10,704 nucleotides of DNA from Pavlovales sp. CCMP2436 (taxonomy: Eukaryota; Haptophyta; Pavlovophyceae; Pavlovales). A program made the translations under genes and the position numbers. Position 1 is the first letter of the stretch; every line of letters starts with the position of its first letter. Below, one piece after another: positions 6,362 to 10,704 of this stretch. The stretch is from the NCBI GenBank assembly GCA_026770615.1, contig MU631408.1, positions 47,894 through 58,597 of the forward strand, in the 5' to 3' direction. Under the pieces are notes generated by a model. The model had not been told where the DNA came from. It saw only the letters and a list, made by a program, of their open reading frames with translations, and ran no database searches.

Positions 6362-8149
6362 TCAGGCGGAGCTACCCTCGTCGCGCCACTGTTTGCAGCA
6401 CGGCTTGTGCATCTCCCAAGTGTGCATCTGGCATTCTCGGTCGCAAAAGGCGGCGATCCTGCACTTAGCGCAAGTCTGCAGCTTGCGCGTCGCGCCGCAG
6501 CCCATGCAGCAGGCGGACGCAACCTCGCGCCGGCTCGAGAGCGAGGCGAGCATCCCGAGAGCCTCCGCGTGCCCCAGCCTGGTGGCGAGAGCAAGCTCGC
6601 TCACGGCGAGCTGGAGGGACTCAGGCCGCGCGCTCTGCTCACGCAAAACTTTTTTTTTTTTTTTTTTTTTTTTTGCGACAGGGGGGGGGTTGGAGTGAGT
6701 AGATGTTAGATTTATGTATGACGGGAGGGAGGTTTGCGGAGGAGGGATCTTGTGTGGCGCGGGTGTCCGCACCGAGCTCTGACTCTGCGGCGTAGCGCAC
6801 GGCCGCAAGGTGGAGGATCTCTGCGCCCGAATCGAACAAGGCATCGGCGGCGCCGAGCTCGGACGCGGCGGCGTAGCTCGCGGCCGCCTCCTCCGCGCTC
6901 TGCGCCACGCCCCTGCCCTTCTCGAGACACACGCCCAGCCTCGCCAGCGCCCCCGCGTTGCGCTGTGCGGCGGCAGCCTGGTACCACCGCAGGGCCTCAG
7001 ACAGGTCGTGCGTCTCGCCTTTGCCGTGCTCGCACAGGTAGCCGAGCCAGTACTGCGCAGTACCGTCGCCCTGGTCGGCGGCGAGGCGGAAGTAGCCCGC
7101 TGCATCGACAAACCTGTGGGGTTAGGGCTAGGGTTAGAGCTAGGATTAGGGCTAGGACTAGGGCTAGGGACAAACCTGTGCGTCAAGCCAGCCAGGTGCA
7201 GGCCGAGGCAGACCTGGGCGTGTGCCAGCCCCTGCTCGGCCGCTTGTGCGTAGAGCTGCAAAGCCTTCGGCAGGTCTTGGACCACGCCGCGGCCTAACTC
7301 GTAGCACGTTGCCAAGTGGCTCTGCGCGCCTGCCTCCCCTTGTTCGGCCGCAAGACGGTAGAGCCACGTCGCCTTTTCATCGTTCTGCTTCACGCCCATA
7401 CCATTCGAGTAGCACTGGCCAAGTTGATACTGCCCAAGTGCAGCGCCCTGCTCGGACGCCTGCGTGAAGAGCTTCGCCGCCTCATCCTCGTCCATCACCA
7501 CGCCGGCGCCCATTGCGAAGCACTGGCCGAGGCTTATCTGCCCACATGCGAGGCCCTGCTTGGCCGCCTGCCTGAAGAGCCGCGCCGCCCTCTTCTCGTC
7601 ATGCGCCACGCCGTTGCCAGTCATGTAGATCATGCCGAGACTGTGTTGTCCTTCGCCGTACCCTTGCGCGGCCGCCTGCGTGTAGAGCCGCAACGCCTCG
7701 GCCTGGTTCTGCGGTAGCAGTTGTGCAATGCCCGTGCGATAGAAGTCCCCGAGGCGGTTCTGCGCGCCGGCTTCGCCCCGCGCTGCTCCTTCGATGGCCA
7801 GCCTGAGATATATCTCTGCCTCCATGGCCTCCACCGTACCCAGCTTGAACCCTTCGAGGGCCTTCGGGACTGTGGTGGGCGACGGGCAGCCCACGAGGGA
7901 AGCGGCGAGCAGCTGCGAAGGAGACTGCGGCGTGACCCTGCGGACGCGGATGGCGCGGACGAGCTTTGCGACGTGCGGGCGCAGCATGCCGGCACCGTAG
8001 CACACCTTCTGGAAGTCGTCGTCGTCCTCGTCGCGCCAGTTGCCATAGTCCTCCACATCTTCGTAGCCGTTCTTGATGAGCGTCTCGGCATGCTGGGACA
8101 GGTTGAGGTCCTCGCAGAATGCGATGACAGCCTGGAAGTCCGTCGGCAT
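6362..8149 (-). CDS. SAM-like / Sel1-repeat / MYND zinc-finger protein
   Basis: Three exons are inferred on the minus strand: 8149-7176, 7113-6801 and 6634-6362, giving about 519 residues. Residues 5-68 look like a SAM protein-interaction domain (FCEDLNLSQHAETLIKNGYE, then GMLRPHVAKLVRAI). From about residue 110 there are nine or ten Sel1-type helical repeats, with units such as AARLFRQAAKQGLACGQISL and LGQCYSNGMGV. Exon 2 restores further units (YFRLAADQGDGTAQYWLGYL). The C-terminus is a MYND zinc finger with C472, C475, C484, C487, C493, C497, H505 and C509 in order, the complete classic ligand set. Sel1 repeats and MYND fingers typically mediate protein contacts, so a scaffold or regulatory adaptor role is likely, with no catalytic domain seen. 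The start is the first ATG of the open frame; an upstream exon cannot be excluded. If the introns are not removed, the frame changes and the Sel1 pattern is lost, which supports splicing. Confidence 0.85.
   Translation of the reverse strand: MPTDFQAVIAFCEDLNLSQHAETLIKNGYEDVEDYGNWRDEDDDDFQKVCYGAGMLRPHVAKLVRAIRVRRVTPQSPSQLLAASLVGCPSPTTVPKALEGFKLGTVEAMEAEIYLRLAIEGAARGEAGAQNRLGDFYRTGIAQLLPQNQAEALRLYTQAAAQGYGEGQHSLGMIYMTGNGVAHDEKRAARLFRQAAKQGLACGQISLGQCFAMGAGVVMDEDEAAKLFTQASEQGAALGQYQLGQCYSNGMGVKQNDEKATWLYRLAAEQGEAGAQSHLATCYELGRGVVQDLPKALQLYAQAAEQGLAHAQVCLGLHLAGLTHRFVPSPSPSPNPSSNPSPNPTGLSMQRATSASPPTRATVLRSTGSATCASTAKARRTTCLRPCGGTRLPPHSATRGRWRGWACVSRRAGAWRRARRRRPRATPPRPSSAPPMPCSIRAQRSSTLRPCATPQSQSSVRTPAPHKIPPPQTSLPSYINLTSTHSNPPPVAKKKKKKKKVLREQSARPESLQLAVSELALATRLGHAEALGMLASLSSRREVASACCMGCGATRKLQTCAKCRIAAFCDRECQMHTWEMHKPCCKQWRDEGSSA
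6635..6800 (-). other. Intron 2 of the MYND gene, containing a 25-base poly-A on the coding strand
   Basis: The donor GCC|GTGCGC and acceptor GAGCAG are both phase 0, and joining them links Sel1 sequence AEILHLAA to SARPESLQLAV. A second donor, G|GTGCGG at 6772, is possible but out of phase with this acceptor. The intron contains 25 consecutive T on the plus strand (6650-6674), so the region just before the acceptor is poly-A rather than the usual pyrimidine tract. Confidence 0.6.
6650..6674. repeat. Poly-T homopolymer (25 bases)
   Basis: There are 25 uninterrupted T, followed after GCGACA by a run of nine G. The true length may be affected by sequencing error. It lies in the second intron of the MYND gene. 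Confidence 0.95.
7114..7175 (-). other. 62-bp intron made of degenerate telomere-like hexamers
   Basis: On the minus strand the exon ends CACAG, the intron begins GTTTGTCCCTAG and ends CCCCACAG, and the next exon begins GTTTGTCGATGC. The interior is almost wholly CCCTAG/CCCTAA-type units, which is TTAGGG-like on the plus strand. Its length is not a multiple of three. Removal restores an Arg codon and the Sel1 frame. The 12-mer CACAGGTTTGTC spans both splice junctions exactly (plus strand 7107-7118 and 7169-7180). Confidence 0.85.
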
Positions 8150-8155
8150 GAACAA

Positions 8156-8591
8156 ACAAGACGTGGGGAGGGGCGCGAGCGTCTTGTACCTTCGTTGCCA
8201 GGCCCACCAAAACCCGCGCCCGCCTACTTCAAACTCAGTTTTAAATGAGACGGCAGTTAACTAAGTGAAAGTGTGTAAAGATCAACAAGTACGTCCCTCC
8301 CCTGACAGGTCTCCACCGGACCCAAGCGTTGAGAAACACTCGGATCAAGGTATCCGGCCCCACCCAGGGTTGATCATCAAGACCTGCACGGCCTGAGGTG
8401 GGGTCATCACGAGTCGGCTACGATCCTCGCTCAACGCCTTCTCTGCTGCATGTTGGCATGAAGCTCTCAGACCCAGACCTCTTGAAAGCTGCTGAGCCGC
8501 TAATATTCGACGCCCAAGCACTCAAAGGAGCTCGCCCGAAGCCTCTGGTCTCTGCCTCTGGACGCCCCGAGCTCAAACTCCACACTTCATC
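8156..8591. other. Divergent intergenic region
   Basis: This lies between the MYND gene (minus) and the armadillo-like frame (plus), so it should hold both promoters. It contains the flanking inverted repeat arm at 8266-8362. Several short open frames exist, but none has recognisable protein features. No TATA box or other promoter motif is clear. Confidence 0.4.
8266..8362 (+). repeat. Flanking inverted repeat, arm upstream of the SAM-Sel1-MYND gene
   Basis: This plus-strand sequence matches the reverse complement of 6135-6254. Shared blocks include GTGTGTAAA, TACGTCC, GACAGGTCTCCAC and AAACACTCGGATCAAGG. Both arms point away from the MYND gene. One frame here reads like peptide (RPSPDRSPPDPSVEK), and the other arm gives a related peptide until a one-base difference, so a decayed coding origin is possible. 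Confidence 0.7.
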
Positions 8592-9898
8592 ATGCCTCCG
8601 CGACGGGGTCGTGGACGGCGCAACTCCATGACGCCAGACGCTATGGTGCCAGTCCTACTCGCGCAGCTGCAAGAGGGCGACGTGCAGTGCCTCAGGGAGC
8701 TGAACGCGGTCGTCAACGAACATTCAGCTGCGCTGCAGCACTCCACTTTCACGGCAGTGGTCGAGGCGATCGGGCGTGTGTTTGCCGCCGCCGGGGCTGC
8801 GCCAACGTCTGACGACGGTATGATCGTGCATTCGTGCACGAATGCGCTAATGCGAGTCGTGTGGGAATGTGAGACGATCCCAAACAAGTTCCTGACGCGG
8901 GGCGTCGCTCCTGTGCTGCGCACCTGCGACGCGCGCTGAAGCGAGCTCGCCACGATTGGCCCGCGGAACTGGCCCGATTCACGCTGGCCCGTGGTGCACC
9001 TCGCATGCGTGGTCGCGACGAGGCTCGAGCACCTCGACACGCTCGGTGCTACAGTGGCGTGCCTCGCGCCAAAGCTGCTGCAGCTGGCGTTGGACGCGTC
9101 CTCCGAAACCTACCGGTGGGGGCGTCCTGGCGGTAGGATTGAGGCCACAGTCGACCGCAAGTCGGTCCTGCGCACGTTGCGTATCTTCGCGGAGCTCGCC
9201 ACGGTCCGCGAATCCGTGCTGGGCGCCGAGTCGCTGGTTCGCGGAGGACTGGCTGCCATGGAGAACTGGCTCGCAGAGGGCGCCGTCGGCTGATCAAGCG
9301 TCAGCGAGCTGCTCGAGCTGATCACCCGCTTAGCCCTCGACGATCTACTTCGCGCGACGAGGGCGGCGCGGAGAAACTGTACAGGATGGGCTGCGTTGAG
9401 CCGCTCTGCCGAATCCTGCGCGGTCCGAATATCGTCCCCGTGATGGTCATGTCGCCATTACTTGGAGTTGGGCCCGAGGGGCGAGAGGCGCTGCGCACGC
9501 ATGCTATAGAGTTGCTCACTTGGCTCGCCCAGTTGTGCGGCGGCACAGGGCGTGCCGTGCGCGAGCACCTCTGGGCGTAGGGGGTGCCCCAGACCGCCGT
9601 GGGTCTGGTGCTCGAGCTAAACGCGATTACGGAGTGGTGGCAATCCAAGCTGCGCGACCCAAGGTGCGAGCCCATGCTAAGCGACGCGCGCGAGGCCGAG
9701 GTGGAGACTGCCTGCAAGCTGGCACATTCGTTAATCTGCGACCTGGCGACGATGGAGCGCGCGATGGCACGCCGCACGCCAGAGCGCGTCTCGTTCCGCT
9801 CCGCACTCGCTGCAGCCAAGCACCCCGGCGCGAGCGCCGAGGCGCGCACTTCACTGCGCGAGTCGCTAGCGTTTGTCGATGAGCCTTCCGGGCAGTGA
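8592..9898 (+). pseudogene. Armadillo/HEAT-like protein frame, broken by three stops and a frameshift
   Basis: It starts at ATG 8592 with A at -3. The N-terminus is basic (MPPRRGRGRRNSM), then helical (MVPVLLAQLQEGDVQCLREL). In-frame TGA at 8937-8939 ends a 115-residue product, but the same frame continues as coding-like sequence (WPVVHLACVVATRLEHL, then TLRIFAELATVRESVLGAES) to a second TGA at 9291-9293. It continues again (SELLELITRLALDDLL) until about 9340-9365, where the reading shifts to another frame (EKLYRMGCVEPLCRILRG). TAG at 9578-9580 interrupts that frame, which resumes (TACKLAHSLICDLATMERAM) to TGA 9896-9898. Leucine-rich helical pairs with Gly/Val 'GCVEPL' and 'GGLAAMENWL' turns resemble armadillo repeats, a protein-binding solenoid; this is by pattern only. 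There is no GT-AG intron that neatly removes the stops. The first 115 codons could still be expressed alone. Sequencing error is the main alternative. Confidence 0.6.
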
Positions 9899-10013
9899 GC
9901 AGCGGAGCGGAGCGAGCAGCTAGGCGGAGTGATCAGCGGGGCGGGGCGATCAGCGGGGAGGGGTGAACAGCAGGGTGGCGCGAGCAGCGGAGGGGTGATC
10001 AGCGGCACGACAA
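9897..10013 (+). repeat. Degenerate 16-18 bp GC-rich tandem repeat
   Basis: Units approximate GATCAGCGGGGCGGGGC, with variants such as GCGAGCAGCGGAGGGGT and GTGAACAGCAGGGTGGC. About six or seven units follow the final stop codon of the broken armadillo-like frame. Confidence 0.7.
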
Positions 10014-10456
10014 GCGCAGATCCGCATTGCTGCTTCGTGAACGGCATGCTTATTGTCGTTGAGCCTATGGACTAGTGAGTTGGAGACGGCTGCGCGAGGC
10101 GTGGGCGCACTGATACGTGGGGCACCGATGACTGGCAATGCCTCCCGCCTGTCCCTCTCCGCAGTGGGGTTTTCAGTGGCGGGTGACGGTGTCCGTCGAC
10201 TTGGATGTGGTCCCTTGCTTTGGTCCGAGGTCCGAATGTTATTCAACTTGATCTTGGTCCGGGTTGACCGATCCGGGAGTGGCGTTTGAATAAGTGTTTA
10301 AACTGTTAATATTAGAGCATATATATATATATATATATTATTGTTCGACAACAAATAAGAATTACCTGTGTAAGACTACTAATTCCTGACCGGATTAACT
10401 TATCCAGGCTCTGCGGCAATAGCCGTGCGAAAGCGAAAGCCAACGGCATCGCTGAC
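10014..10456. other. Intergenic DNA with an (AT)10 tract
   Basis: No convincing gene is visible. An (AT)10 microsatellite lies at 10319-10338, and the flanking sequence is AT-rich. Short open frames here lack protein-like character. Confidence 0.5.
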
Positions 10457-10482
10457 AGAGATTCAAGCTGACGCCTGACTAT
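10457..10482 (+). mobile_element. Relict tip of the intronic repeat family
   Basis: AGAGATTCAAGCTGACGCCTGACT resembles the outer arm of the element at 4044-4451 (AGGGATTCAAGCTGGCGTCT followed by GACT), differing at three positions. Similarity ends right after this, so only the tip remains. It shows that the family also occurs outside introns. Confidence 0.6.
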
Positions 10483-10590
10483 TAATACACGACACAGAAA
10501 ATGCTACATCCGATAATTGTAACTGTAAGTCATAGTTGTACATCCCGATACATCCGATTAATGCATCTCCTCGCCTAGGCCCTAGCTACC

Positions 10591-10704
10591 CTAGGGGATG
10601 CTGGCCAGCGTGGTGCGCTTCCAAGAACCCTCGGTGACGCAGATGTAGATGTAGTCGTCGTCCCATCGGATAGTTCCCTGGGCGGAGCAGGGGGGGCAGC
10701 GGGG
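10591..10704 (-). CDS. C-terminal end of a protein with a phage/virus structural-protein-like tail motif (5' beyond the window)
   Basis: The minus strand is open from the window edge to TAG at 10593-10591, 37 residues. It ends with GTIRWDDDYIYICVTEGSWK followed by RTTLASIP. The pattern G-x-I-x-W-D-D-x-Y-I/L-Y-I/V-C-V then W-K-R-x-x-L is, as I recall it, common at the ends of phage tail or fibre proteins and in some algal and giant-virus proteins; this is memory of the pattern, not a search result. The preceding part (PRCPPCSAQ) is Pro/Cys-rich, and CCCAG just before GGAACT could be a splice acceptor, so the last exon may start at about 10677. Nothing can be said about the rest of the protein. 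Confidence 0.55.
   Translation of the reverse strand, partial: PRCPPCSAQGTIRWDDDYIYICVTEGSWKRTTLASIP

Noticed and set aside
7121..7170. A true chromosome-end telomere
   Set aside because: The TTAGGG-like units are degenerate, only about 50 bp long, and lie inside a gene with coding sequence on both sides.
6362..8155. Single uninterrupted 597-residue reading of the MYND gene
   Set aside because: Between about 7175 and 6640 it reads Ser/Pro, Arg-rich and poly-Lys nonsense in the wrong frame. Removing two GT-AG introns restores Sel1 repeats. Its first codon is also TTG; the first ATG is at 8149.
8937..8939. Selenocysteine TGA codon
   Set aside because: There are two TGA plus a TAG and a frameshift in the same gene, and nothing suggests a redox active site, so decay or error is simpler.
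10053..10289. 78-residue open frame downstream of the tandem repeat
   Set aside because: It lacks a convincing start and recognisable features, and lies between repeats.

Overview
The window looks like nuclear DNA from a unicellular eukaryotic alga. A GC-rich haptophyte such as a coccolithophore relative is my best guess, but this is inference. The support is GC-rich exons interrupted by GT-AG introns, donors of the GTGCGC/GTGCGT type, CA-rich and homopolymeric introns, a SAM-Sel1-MYND protein, TTAGGG-like telomeric hexamers, and many simple, tandem and inverted repeats. I see no bacterial operon, rRNA, tRNA or CRISPR array. Introns were inferred from reading-frame continuity and splice motifs alone.

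Layout. (1) 1-2255: a (CA)n stretch, then a long low-complexity Ala/Glu/Val/Pro open frame with six 84-bp tandem units and a nested imperfect inverted repeat; coding status is uncertain. (2) 2256-2968: non-coding, AT-rich then mixed, holding the first copy of a ~197-bp direct repeat whose second copy (2916-3112) forms the apparent 5' end of the next gene. (3) 2969-5751 (+): a five-exon gene for an unrecognised, mostly helical protein. Two of its introns carry fragments of one repeat family with long terminal inverted repeats (about 123 bp, near-identical arms). (4) 5752-6361: intergenic. (5) 6362-8149 (-): a three-exon gene for a SAM-like/Sel1-repeat/MYND zinc-finger protein. Its 62-bp first intron consists of degenerate telomeric hexamers and is bounded by a perfect 12-bp direct repeat. 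The gene is flanked by inverted repeats of about 85-120 bp. (6) 8592-9898 (+): an armadillo/HEAT-like open frame broken by three stop codons and one frameshift, probably a pseudogene. (7) 9897-10590: degenerate GC-rich tandem repeat, an (AT)10 tract and a relict of the intronic repeat family. (8) 10591-10704 (-): the C-terminal end of a gene with a short domain reminiscent of phage or virus structural proteins.

No pathway clearly joins these genes. The intact one is a protein-interaction scaffold type (SAM, Sel1, MYND). The strongest signals are in intron content and origin rather than in an operon-like system: an intron built of telomeric repeat with duplicated splice-site flanks, and a mobile-element family sitting in introns.
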